DNA of 26,420 nucleotides from contig JAAAJB010000503.1 of the NCBI GenBank assembly GCA_016098155.1, positions 1-26,420 on the forward strand. The letters are read 5' to 3'. Of this stretch, positions 1 through 9,400 are shown in pieces. The notes under the pieces were generated by a model that saw only the letters and a program-made list of their open reading frames with translations, had not been told where the DNA came from and did not search any database. Both the position numbers and the translations under genes were made by a program. Source of the DNA: Actinomortierella ambigua. Its lineage: Eukaryota; Mortierellomycota; Mortierellomycetes; Mortierellales; Mortierellaceae. Every line of letters starts with the position of its first letter. Within the stretch, counting starts at the first letter, position 1.

Positions 1-58
1 TGTGGGGTCATATGCGGAGCCATTTGTGGGGTCATATGCGGAGCCATTTGTGGGGTCA
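1..58 (-). repeat. 24-bp coding minisatellite in copine tail
   Basis: Two full copies and one partial copy of a 24-bp unit encode the peptide MTPQMAPH on the minus strand. The array runs off the left edge, so its full copy number is unknown. It keeps the copine frame. Confidence 0.9.
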
Positions 59-2467
59 TGGCTGGATTGCCCGCAGGTGCCGATGCTGCCACTTGAGGCG
101 AGTAGGCAACACCGCCGTTGGACATGGCTTGCATTGTGTCAGCCCTTGCTGGTGGTCGAGGTTTGATGTTGTTCTTTGACATGTAACTTACAAACTGCTC
201 TGGAATCTCAGCGAGAACGGCTTCAGCAAGTGCACCCTGATCAGCTCCTGGACGCATAATGTCGCGAAGCGGAACAAACTGTACAATATCACGCGCCATC
301 TTGACTCCGTTGGCTTGCAAAGGTTCGTCATCTGCATCCAGGACGTTCATCTATAGAAAGGAGGGTAACAGAGGATGAAAAGGAGTCAGAAAAGGCACCC
401 CGTCCAACTGTAGGCCCAGAAGTGTTCGGCAACTGCTCCTGAGATTTAAGATAACACCACTTGGGGAGCGCTTCTTCCTGCAGGTTTACTTACATTATCA
501 AAGTTAGCGTTACCGATGCCAACAATCACGATAGAAAGAGGGAGACGAGATGCGTCAACAATGGCCTTAATAGTGCTATCCATGTCGGTAATGACACCAT
601 CCGTGAGAATTAGTAGGATATAGTATTCCTCGGCTCCTTGGCGCTGCTGACGACATATGGCAGCCGTCTGATTAATGATGGGTGAAAAGTTGGTCGGTCC
701 ATAGAGTTCTGAGAATGTCAACGCGTGCCAGTAGGAGCGTAGAATGCCATCCAAGCCCTCGACCTCAGGGTAACTGGGATTGCCGTTCAGAGCAAAGCAA
801 TGGGAGACTGCGCCATTGACTCGTGCGCCAAACCCGTAAACAGGGAATTTTCTGTTGGAGTCGTAGTGCTGAAGGATATTGCCCACCGAGCTGATAGCGC
901 GGGTATAGTCGTTTTCTCCTGACGGACTCTTAAAGTGCAGAGACTGGGGATGATTGGGGTTGCCGTTGGACTGAGTAAAGTCGATGGCCACTACCAACGA
1001 CAAAGGAACGCCTCCGGCTAAGTAGTCCAGGAACGACGCTGGTTCGGTCACCACCATACGACGAATCACAAGCTGGGAATTTGCTGCAGGCGCCAACGGG
1101 AACAGCCGGGGAGGATGTGAAGCTTGAAGCTCGCTAAATGTGAAAACAGGTGTCGTTCCCAGAATAACATGTTCTATAAACACCGAAGCGAAAAACAAAA
1201 TCAAAAAAAAAGACACAAACTCGTTAGGGGGGGGGGTTTGGTTTGGTAGAGTTCTCTGGGTGTACCTCGTTGTTTATCCCGCCAGTCAAGCGAAGGCAAT
1301 TGCATCACACTTACGACCACTGGTCTTGAACTGTTTGACTTCGACTTTGATGTTCCTGTTCGGGTCGCCGTTACACAGCTGAATCTCTTTGATTTCAAAC
1401 TCGGGGAAGATGGGATTGCTCTTTCCGCGTACTACCGGTGACTGATAGATTGGTGAAAAAACGCCACTCTCGTTGGCACGGTGAACGATGAAGAAGGTGT
1501 TGGGCTCCGAAGAAAAAAACCCCTTCTTTCCAAGTTTGGTCGCCTCGATGTTGAACCTGGTCGGGTTTGGGTGCACAAAGAGAAAAACAAACGATACTCA
1601 GTTTTTTTTTTCTACTCAAAAAAGAAATCGAGGCTAAATTTCTGTTTTCGTCGACTTTTGAGGTGCAACATAGCGGGCTTTTGCTCTTACCTTATGACCT
1701 TCTTCGCCTGACTCACTTCCTCGGCCTCGACAATGATAGTGCCCCGCTTCTTTGTGTGGTTAGGAGCATCCAGTCGTAACTCGCCTGCTAATGTCCTTCC
1801 CCGTGAGCCAACTATTGCACGAGAGAGAGAAGAAAGTCAGCCTCTGGTCACCAAAGCGTGCGATTGTCACAACCGCCTCGTACCCTATTCAAGCAAACAT
1901 TACACATACACACACACTCTCTCTCTGCACCTACTGATTTGACCAATCTCCGTCACAAAGGAGCCGATAAGCTCCTGTTTATCCCACTGCGGCAGGTCAT
2001 TGTCAACGTCGACAGCAACAAACTTGACACGCTGAATCGACTCGAAACGATAATCCATGACGATGCTCTTGACAAAGTCGCAGCTGAGCTTGTTCACCAC
2101 CTTTTCTGTCTTGGCATACGGCTCCTTACTCCACTGGCCGGTTCTTTGGTCGAGCAGGAAAACAAACACCTGAGGGTCCGATTTCGAGAACACGTCCAGG
2201 TCAGGCAGATTTCTACCACCAGCGAATGTAGGAGCAGCAAGACGACGGAAAGAGAGAGAGCGAGAGAGAGAGGAGAGAGAGAGAACGAGAGAAGATAGAG
2301 AGAGTCAGACAAGAAGGCGGTGGTTGTAGCTACAACCATCCAACTGCACCTCCACAGCAATGTCATGATATGCAACGGTCAACCAGAAAAAGGTGATCTT
2401 ACCGAAGCTTTATCTTGAGCTCGATCTTTGGGAGCACAGGGACTCCCAGGTTTACACCGGCGTTCAT
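1..2467 (-). CDS. Copine (two C2 domains + copine vWA domain), 3' end off window
   Basis: Copines are calcium-dependent phospholipid-binding proteins that carry a vWA protein-interaction domain to membranes. I read six exons on the minus strand: 2403-2467, 1935-2212, 1691-1811, 1315-1556, 494-1173 and 1-350. All five introns (123-190 bp) are GT-AG, and the frame is kept through phases 2, 1, 2, 1 and 0, giving at least 578 residues. C2A runs to about residue 150 and contains NLPDLDVFSKSDPQVF. C2B covers about 155-250 and contains LGKKGFFSSEPNTFF. The copine vWA domain, about 280-490, has the MIDAS-like DFTQSNGNP and ILTDGVITDM. The last visible part is a Met/Pro/Gln-rich tail with an 8-residue repeat that continues past base 1. 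The start is the ATG at 2467, just before the first C2 strand. The family is certain; the exact junctions are inferred from consensus and alignment. Confidence 0.93.
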
Positions 2468-3247
2468 TCTGGGCTGATTGAATAATGAGGGATGGGAGAA
2501 TGAAGGTAATTGGCTATTCAGATGCGAATTGAGAGAGGGAAGGGGAGGGGGAGGTGAGAGTGAGAGTGAACAGAGAGCGAAAGAGTGCGAGTGAGAGAAG
2601 TAAAAGGGAAAAAGAGAGCCACACAAAGAACACGGAGTGGAACAAACTTCGAAACGTCGACTCTTGGATAACTTATCCACAGTACTGGCCCGTGACACGA
2701 GTCTGAGCGAATAGAGAGATGGAGGATGGCCGTTGGGCTGTTGGTGGTGGTGGCGAAGGGGGTTATAACTTAAGAGTCACGACAATGTAAGACCACTCAG
2801 CCTCCATAGGCTTGACACCCCCCCCCAAAGTTCCCCCTGCGCCACACAGCAGAGAAAAGGGGTTTCCATGATTCCTGCTGCACAGTAATTGGCGGGCGTG
2901 GAAGAGGAGAGGAAGAGAGGGGAGCGAAGGGGAGGAAACCTGTTTTGTTGGAACGTGGTTATATTTGCTGGCTCCCATCAGCAGGGAGGGGAGGAGGGAG
3001 GGGCAACCTGACTGACTTGATGTACAGTACACTGTACCAGGGGGATTATTGGAGCCACCACGTGAAAAAGACGGACATTCTTCTCGAGGCTGATCGTATG
3101 ATATCAGCAGGGACCTCCTCCCCCTGCAGGCACAACTCTGTTTGCTGGGAGGAGGAGGGGTGAAGCAGGCGTGGGAGTGAAACAACAAGACTCTACTACT
3201 CGAGCGAGGAGTGAAGAGGGAGGAAGAGAGAGGAGATTCTTGGGATG

Positions 3248-3300
3248 GGCTGCTGTTGTTGCTGGTGCTGGTGCTGGTACTGGTGCTGGTGCTGGTGCCG
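3248..3300 (+). repeat. Imperfect GCTGGT/CTGGTG tandem repeat
   Basis: About eight imperfect 6-bp CTGGTG-like units lie in the shared upstream region of the copine and elongase genes. The open frame over it (poly-Leu/Val) is a by-product of the repeat. Confidence 0.75.
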
Positions 3301-3445
3301 GGAAGCGATCAATTGACAGGTGCTTATCAAGTAGAGTTTGCCACAAATAAGAAAAAGCCTTGCAGGAATCGGTCGTCATCGAACAGCAACAGCCAGGAAG
3401 GGAGAGGAGGGGCGGTGTGAAAGTCTCTCTTCCTGCTGGGTTCGA

Positions 3446-3595
3446 ATGTCCGGCAGCGGAAAATTGTACACCTCCGCGCGGTATCTTCCCCTGCTGCTGC
3501 TGCTCCTGCTGGGTGCTCTGTTCTTTCTCTGCGCTCTACACTTTGTTCATTGTTCTGCTCTGGTCAGCAGTACTGCAACAGCGTCCTGTCCTTGA
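3446..3595 (+). other. Small hydrophobic ORF upstream of elongase (possible uORF)
   Basis: A 49-residue ATG-to-TGA frame ends 110 bp before the elongase ATG. It starts MSGSGKLYTSARYL, continues with a run of seven leucines and a strongly hydrophobic stretch, and ends in a Ser/Thr-rich tail with a terminal Pro. It reads like a signal peptide or membrane anchor. If transcription starts far enough upstream it would be a uORF in the elongase leader. No homolog is recognised and it may be chance. Confidence 0.3.
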
Positions 3596-3705
3596 CTTAA
3601 AAGTGCCCCCGGATTCATCTTCTGCATCTCTTTTTTTCCCCTCTCTCATCTCTCCATCCTCTCCCTCCCTCCTCCACTCCCCTCCTCCCTCATCGCTTCA
3701 TCGTC

Positions 3706-5929
3706 ATGGCCGCCATCCTTGAGAAGGTCAACTTTAGTGTTGATCAGCCTTTCGGCATCAAGCTCGACCCTTACTTTGCCCAGGCTTACGAGTTTGCTAC
3801 TGGCAAGTCTGTTGACTCGTTCCGCTTCACGGAGGGCGTCACCCCGCTGTCGACCCACTACGAGGTCGCCATGTGGACCATCACCTACTTTGTCGTCATC
3901 TTTGGCGGTCGCCAGATCATGAAGAACCAGGACGCTTTCAAGCTCAAGAACCTGTTCATCATTCACAACTTTTTGCTGACCACCGCCTCGGCCGCGCTCT
4001 TGGCTCTCTTCATTGAGAACTTGGTCCCCATCCTCGCCCGCCACGGTCTTTTCTACGCCATTTGCAACCAGAGTGCCTGGACTCAGCGCCTGGAGCTCCT
4101 CTATTACCTCAACTATCTCGTCAAGTACTGGGAACTTGCCGACACTGTGTTCCTGGTCCTCAAGAAGAAGCCCCTTGGTAAGTTGTTTATTGACGTGTTT
4201 CAGCCTTGCTTTTCTTTTTCTCTCTCTCTCTCTTTCTCTTTCTTTTCTTTCTTTCTTTCCTTCTTTCCTTCTTTCCCTTCTTTGTTTGCTTTTGGTAGCA
4301 ATTGGCCTACCGCTTGGGTTCAATTTGTTTCGCCGCTTTGATCTTTGATGATCTTGAAAAATTACCATCAGCCCGTTCTTTCGCTCTCGTCGATGACCTT
4401 TGGGAACAATGGAGAGAAGAGGCGTTGCGGAAGGATAGGAGGATGTCCTTTGTCTGGTTACTTGGGGTGTGTGTGTGTGCATGTCTATCTGTGTTTGGCT
4501 TGCAGCTTTTTTTTTCTTTTCTTTTCTTTTTTTGGCTGCGGTTGTTCGGACTCGGCATTGACCAGCTGGCAGAAGGAATGGAGGAAGGGGAGGGAGCAAG
4601 AGAGATGAGGGAGTTCGCCAAGGCAACAAATATTGCTCTCACCATCAGTGGGAAGAAGTCATATCACTCATAGGATACAGACTCGTATGGACCATCGACA
4701 ACGACTCTGGATGGATGACAGGAGACAATCCCCCCCCCCTGCTTCTCAGCAGTTGGAGCAGTGGAGGGGTCAGTCACCCTTGATCGATTGTCAGACCTTG
4801 GGCAGACGGATAATCTGCCAACGAAAATGCAGCCATCGGAAAACTTCATGGCGCCAGCGGGATTCGCGGACTCGTATCATGATACGCATGTGAAGGATAG
4901 TTATCCCGCAACGCTCCTTTTCTCCCTCATGCGCATTGTGCGAGGGCATGCCAGACAATACACCAGATCGATTGGATATTGCTCAGGCTACACAAGTGGC
5001 CCAAGCTGCAAATCGTTATCGTTTAGTGTGCCTGTTCATTTCTTTTTTGGGGTAGGGGGTGGGAGACTTGTGCCTGCATGAATTGGGTGCACGTCCAACA
5101 CAGACAGTACGGAAACATCGTTGTGGTCATTCTCCCTGTCCCCCCTTTGTACCCACAATAGCCTCCCTTAACTCTCGCGGCGATGGCAACAATGCATGCA
5201 ACCTATCATATGGGCGTGTGTTTGTCATTCCCTATCTCCTTTTTGAGGGATGGTGCACCATGTGTTTTTTTCACGGGAAAGAGACCAGGGCAGTGCTAGG
5301 TGCATCATCAAGGAGGAATCCCATCCCGCTTCGTCTTGAGCTTTATTTCCCATCCCTTAATTTTCGTTGAATGAAAACCAAGAAAAAAAATCACTTGAGA
5401 GTGGTCGTCGATTACCAGAATACTAACTTTGGGTGGTCCTGTATGGCAATTGGTATAATTGTGAATAGAGTTCCTGCACTACTTCCACCACTCGATGACC
5501 ATGATCCTCTGCTACGTTCAACTCGGCGGCCAGACCTCTGTCTCGTGGGTGCCCATCGTCCTCAACCTGACCGTGCACGTTTTCATGTACTACTACTACA
5601 TGCGTTCGGCTGCCGGCGTCCGCATCTGGTGGAAGCAATACCTCACCACCATGCAGATCATTCAGTTTGTTCTGGATCTTGGCTTCATCTACTTCTGCGC
5701 GTATACCTACTTTGCCAGCGCCTACATGCCCGAGCTCCCCAACCTCGGCAAGTGCTCCGGCACTGAGGGTGCCGCTGCCTTTGGCTGCGGTCTGCTCACG
5801 AGCTACCTCCTTTTGTTCATCAACTTTTACCGTATCACCTACAAGAGCAAGAGCAAGGGTGCCAAGGATGCCAAGGTCGCCCCAAAGGTTGCCGCCGCCA
5901 AGAAGGCTAACAAGACCAAGCACATCTAA
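3706..5929 (+). CDS. ELO-family very-long-chain fatty-acid elongase (3-ketoacyl-CoA synthase)
   Basis: This ER membrane enzyme condenses malonyl-CoA with a long-chain acyl-CoA, the first step of each elongation cycle. Exon 1 is 3706-4177 and exon 2 is 5469-5929, giving 310 residues. The donor is GTAAGT (phase 1), the acceptor is TAG, and a perfect TACTAAC branch site lies at 5421-5427. Family signatures appear in order: KYWELADT (140-147, KxxExxDT), HYFHH (161-165, the catalytic HxxHH), NLTVHVFMYYYY and TTMQIIQF. Several hydrophobic segments are present, and the C-terminus KTKHI is a KxKxx-type ER-retrieval signal. From memory the protein is very close to the M. alpina elongase called MAELO, of the GNS1/ELO2 type rather than the PUFA-specific GLELO type; substrate preference is inferred. 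The oddity is the 1291-bp intron, about ten times longer than the others here. Confidence 0.97.
4178..5468 (+). other. 1291-bp intron of the elongase gene
   Basis: The intron starts GTAAGT and ends TAG, with TACTAAC 41 bp before the acceptor. It opens with a CT/CTTT tract (4210-4285), then holds a GT tract near 4470, T-rich runs near 4510-4535, a 14-bp perfect palindrome at 4873-4886 and A/T-rich sequence near the 3' end. The elongase frame stays open by chance into the intron to 4341. No nested gene, transposon end or snoRNA box pair was convincing. Confidence 0.85.
5421..5427 (+). promoter_or_regulatory. TACTAAC intron branch site (elongase)
   Basis: This exact match to the canonical fungal branch-point sequence sits 41 bp upstream of the TAG acceptor at 5466-5468. 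It decides the position of exon 2. Confidence 0.85.
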
Positions 5930-6635
5930 AGCTTTCCAGGAGCTTGTGCTTTTGTATCTTTCACTACCAGAATACCAGCAACCAGCCATTCCTATCACAT
6001 CACTCCACACTCCAATACCACCTCCGGGCAACGACGCTGTAGACTCCATGGCGAGCATTTTGATTTAGAGCCATCGATAGGCTGAATTTCTTCTGTTAGA
6101 GTCCAGCCTGTCCGCCCGTTTTTTTCTTTCTGTTCCATTTCTTTTTGTTCACTTGTTTCCTTTGAAGATTTTCCTGTAGAAATCTAATGAATTGCATTTT
6201 CTCATGTTTTTTGGCGTCACATCCTGAGAAAAAAAAATAGCCATTGCATGGCATATTATCATGGCTTGGGAACCCAAAGGAGGGAGGCAAGCGGGATACT
6301 CGGTAAGGGTAGGCCATGTTCTTCTTGAGAAAAGTTGCTCTAACCAACAATAATAAAATAGACTCTACGCTCCACAACGAAGGCTTACTTGTGGAGCCAT
6401 TGACCAAGGTCACTTTAAGAAGGGTTCTTGAAGGCACGCGGGACGATTTGTTTGGGCCAAACCCAACCTCCAACCGACCGATCGTTCCGTTCGGGAGAGG
6501 GAGAGGGGAAGGTACGTGGGAAGGGGAGGCGTCAGAGCGACTAGCCGAGCCTTGCAGGACATGAACTGTTGCCCCTCTACTCATCTTTAACTTCATTCCA
6601 TCACTGTCATTACAAAGGTCACTATTTCCTCATTC
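5930..6635 (+). other. Elongase 3' region and epoxide hydrolase upstream region
   Basis: Two tandem genes flank this 706-bp gap. A possible AATAAA lies at 6352-6357. A purine-rich patch at 6494-6532 is followed by pyrimidine-rich sequence directly before the next ATG. A 166-codon minus-strand frame (6096-6596) has no recognised homology and was not called. Confidence 0.5.
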
Positions 6636-8189
6636 ATGACCCAACCATCGCTCATCCACTCGACTGCCAGCCTCGCTGAGGGCTATGTTGCCATCAACGA
6701 AAAGACCACAGAGGTTCATGAAAAGGACGATCACACGGTTGGATACGACAATCCGGAAGACAATCCCACCTATCCCCGCCGGCTCCTCCTGGAGAGTCAT
6801 CGTGCGAGTATTCTGTCGGACCTGCAGCAACGTCTCGTGTCCTCGCAGATTCCTGAGCAGCTGGAGGAATCCGGTTGGGCCTATGGTACTGAACGCCACG
6901 TCCTAAAGGATCTTGCGCGCGAATGGCTACACGAATACAACTGGGAAGAGGAGCTTGCGACACTCAATGACGACTTTGATCACTGGACTTGCGAGATTGA
7001 TGGCATTAACATTCATTATGTGCGCCACGACCCGTGGGCTGAGGAAAATGCCACATCCGCCAGTGGTGAGATCCGGGAGAACCCGTTTGCAGGCAAGGCG
7101 TACAGGATGGCCAACGACCAAGGCGAGGTCATTTTGCCACTACTGCTCATCCACGGATGGCCCGGCTCATGGTACGAGTTTGCCAAGGCGATCAAGCTGC
7201 TCAGGAAGCGTGGACGCTTTCAGATCATTGCGCCCTCGCTTCCTGGCTTTGGATGGAGCGATGCCCCAAAGACCAAAGGCTGGGGTGTGAAGAGGATGGC
7301 AGAGACGCTGCACAAGCTCATGTTGCGCCTCGGATACACACACTATGCTGCTCAAGGTGGCGATTGGGGTGCCCTCATTAGCCGTACGTTGGCCACACTG
7401 TACCCGGACAATTGCCTGGCGATCCATATCAACATGTTGCCATGCCTGCCCCCTCGTCCTCTTGACCAGCCCCTGGGCTTCCTCAAGGCGATCGCAGGCT
7501 TTGCTCTCCCCGGCGCGTTCTACCGTAATGACCCTCGTGCCCAGGAATCCCTGCGAGGACTGGTGCACTATGCGCGGCAAGAAGGTGGCTACTTTCTCTT
7601 GCAGTCGACCAAGCCCCAGACGCTCGGCTACGCGCTGCAGGACTCTCCTATGGGTCTGCTGGCCTGGCTGTCGGAAAAGTATCTCTCTTGGGCAGACTGC
7701 GACCCGCTCGACAAGCAGAGCTGGCCATTCACCAGCAAGGAGCTGTTGACACAGATCATGATCTATCACTCCACAGACTCTATTACATCCTCGATGCGCA
7801 TCTATTACGAGACCTATGCCAACCGTGACACCGAATGGCTGCTGGCCCAGGTGGTCCCTTCACGCATTCCTGTCGGTGTTGGCATTTGGAAGAAGGAGCT
7901 CTTCATGGTTCCTCGGCACTGGGCAGAGTAAGAGTCTGCAAACGCCCCCACTTTGCATGTTAATTGTCTTTGTTCCGAGATCCAACCCATTCACACCTCC
8001 TTTTCTCTTTCGTTTTCCTCACCCCCCAGGTCCTACTTGAATGTCGTGTCTTGGAACGAATTTCCAAAGGGCGGCCATTTTGCAGCCTTTGAGCGCCCCG
8101 AGGAATTTGAGCACGAGATTGTCAGCTTCTTTACCAGAGAAGATGTCCTCGATGCCTTCACCGCTAAACGCATGGGTTGGAAAATTTGA
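6636..8189 (+). CDS. Epoxide hydrolase, EHN-type alpha/beta hydrolase (microsomal/JH type)
   Basis: This enzyme hydrates epoxides to vicinal diols through an Asp ester intermediate. Exon 1 is 6636-7927 and exon 2 is 8030-8189. The 102-bp GT-AG intron (phase 2) has a pyrimidine-rich CAG acceptor, and the product has 483 residues. An N-terminal EHN domain (about 50-165) precedes the hydrolase fold. HGWPGS (173-178) forms the oxyanion loop, and GGDWGA (241-246) carries the nucleophile Asp243. Glu421 in KKELFMVPRHWAE fits the catalytic acid, and His447 in KGGHFAAFE is the general base; the 26-residue spacing matches what I recall for mammalian microsomal epoxide hydrolase (Glu404/His431). Tyr390 in the lid region may help polarise the epoxide. 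There is no N-terminal membrane anchor, so it may be soluble, unlike mammalian EPHX1. The exact substrate is unknown. It ends 75 bp from the convergent UTP11 gene. Confidence 0.95.
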
Positions 8190-8216
8190 AGACAGAGGTT
8201 TTATGATACACGAGAA

Positions 8217-8222
8217 AATAAA
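8217..8222 (+). terminator. Candidate AATAAA polyadenylation signal, epoxide hydrolase
   Basis: AATAAA lies 28 bp after the epoxide hydrolase stop and 43 bp before the UTP11 stop on the other strand. The two 3' UTRs are therefore likely to overlap or abut. Confidence 0.55.
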
Positions 8223-8264
8223 AGAGAGATAGTAGAGGGGAGGAGAGAGCTGAAATAATACAGT

Positions 8265-9192
8265 CTACTTTTTCCGATCAGCCTTCCATTTGTACTTTAC
8301 AAGTCCATCCTTGTCGACGCCAATCTTCTTCTTACGACCCTTCAGCATGAGGTTCTTGCGCAGCGTCATCTCTTGCTCCAGCTTGGACATCGTCTCCTCA
8401 CGCTCCATGCGCTGGGCCAGCTCTGAAAGTTTCTTCTCGCGCTCCTTGGCCGCCTTTTTGATCTCGGCCTTTTCGAGACTTGAGAGAACAAGCTCCTTCT
8501 TGAGCTGGTCCTTCCGTGGGCGGTTAAATTTCCGATGCACAAGCTCTGGTGCGGTGTCAAAGTGCTTGGCAGCGTCAAATGTCTTTACTAGAAAGTGGAT
8601 GAGAAAAACAAAAGCGAGAGAATGTGTGTGAGAGAAAAAAAAAAGACGGGCAAAGCATTGACATATCCTGTCCAACAAAAAACCACTCAAACATAAAATG
8701 TGTCCCAAGCTTACACTCTTCTTCATTATCGACAAAGACGATATGGTTCTTGGGTATCGTGGCCGTCTTTGATTCCTTTTGCATTGTCGTCTCCTCGTCC
8801 TCAAACTCGTCATGGACGTCCTCGTCCATCAGGACCAAGCTCTGCTGCAACCGCTCGATACGCTTCCGGCCGATATCGCGCTGGTGAGTGACATAGTTGA
8901 GATCCTGGGTGTTGAGGAGCTTCAAAAAGTCATGCGAGAACTTTTCGTTACGCTGCTCCAGATGGACGCCATTCTTGGTTTTGGAGTTGACCATCTTGTA
9001 GTAAAACTCGTCCGGGTTCCGGAAGGAGGCCTTCTCACGCATCGCCTTGAGTCGGTCTTGCTTCGAGTGATAGTCCCGAGCACGGGCGATATAGTCCTTC
9101 TTCTTCTCCAGCAATCCATACTTTTGGCGATTCAAGGGCTGGGCACGCTCCTTGTGGTTGCGGCGATGAACAGCATTGCGTAGCGACGACAT
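8265..9192 (-). CDS. UTP11: U3 snoRNA-associated protein 11 (SSU processome subunit)
   Basis: UTP11 is a nucleolar component of the small-subunit processome, needed for 18S rRNA processing with U3 snoRNA. Exon 1 is 8715-9192 and exon 2 is 8265-8587, joined across a 127-bp intron (donor GTAAGC, acceptor CTAG, phase 1). The product has 266 residues, close to the roughly 250 of yeast and human. The start MSSLRNAVHRRNHKERAQP is the usual UTP11 N-terminus. Further signatures are YIARARDYHSKQ, FRNPDEFYYKMV, the join into LKTFDAAKHFDTAPELVHR, and a highly basic coiled-coil C-terminus ending KYKWKADRKK. It is convergent with the epoxide hydrolase and divergent from GEMIN2, with only 208 bp between the two start codons. 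Confidence 0.96.
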
Positions 9193-9400
9193 TTTGATGT
9201 TTGTATGTTGGGACCAAGTCTGATGCAGAAAAAACAAAAAAGAGGCCAGTGATGCATGCCTCTAGAAAAAAAAAATTTTGAAAACATCACTGGGACTGCT
9301 TTTAGAACTTGCCGCCAGGGCGCGAAGGACCTACTTTACCAAGAACGTCTCGCCCCCCCCCCCCCGTCTCTCCACGTCTGCAGTCAGCATCAGGCCCGCA
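9193..9400. promoter_or_regulatory. Compact bidirectional promoter, UTP11 / GEMIN2
   Basis: Only 208 bp separate the two divergent start codons, so both promoters and 5' leaders must lie here. It holds an A-rich run (9265-9275) and a run of 13 C residues at 9353-9365, about 35 bp before the GEMIN2 ATG. The GEMIN2 frame is open back to 9278 but has no ATG upstream of 9401. Confidence 0.7.

Larger units (their letters stand above)
2468..3705. promoter_or_regulatory. Divergent intergenic region between copine and elongase
   Basis: This stretch lies between the copine start on the minus strand and the elongase start on the plus strand, so it should hold both promoters. Bases 2520-2640 are purine-rich on the plus strand, which is pyrimidine-rich on the copine coding strand. 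Bases 3618-3700 are pyrimidine-rich on the plus strand, just before the elongase ATG. Bases 3248-3300 are a GCTGGT-type repeat, and 3446-3595 is a short hydrophobic ORF described separately. No other convincing coding exon was seen. Confidence 0.6.

Noticed and set aside
3436..3455. tRNA B-box-like GGTTCGAAT
   Set aside because: No A box, cloverleaf or acceptor stem around it.
4340..4400. Possible box C/D snoRNA in the elongase intron (TGATGA-like box)
   Set aside because: A C-box-like TTGATGAT exists but no matching D box or terminal stem could be found.
3646..4629. 327-codon minus-strand frame over elongase exon 1
   Set aside because: It mirrors GC-rich third positions of the elongase and runs on into intron low-complexity sequence; no recognisable protein.
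4302..4673. 123-codon frame inside the elongase intron
   Set aside because: Starts at TTG, and the intron has excellent splice and branch signals; no homology recognised.
5423..6058. 211-codon minus-strand frame over elongase exon 2
   Set aside because: Antisense shadow of a strongly codon-biased exon.
6096..6596. 166-codon minus-strand frame between elongase and epoxide hydrolase
   Set aside because: Has an ATG but no recognised motif, Lys-rich end from T runs, and lies in likely 3' UTR and promoter.
7167..7769. 200-codon minus-strand frame over the epoxide hydrolase
   Set aside because: Antisense shadow; the plus strand carries all catalytic motifs.
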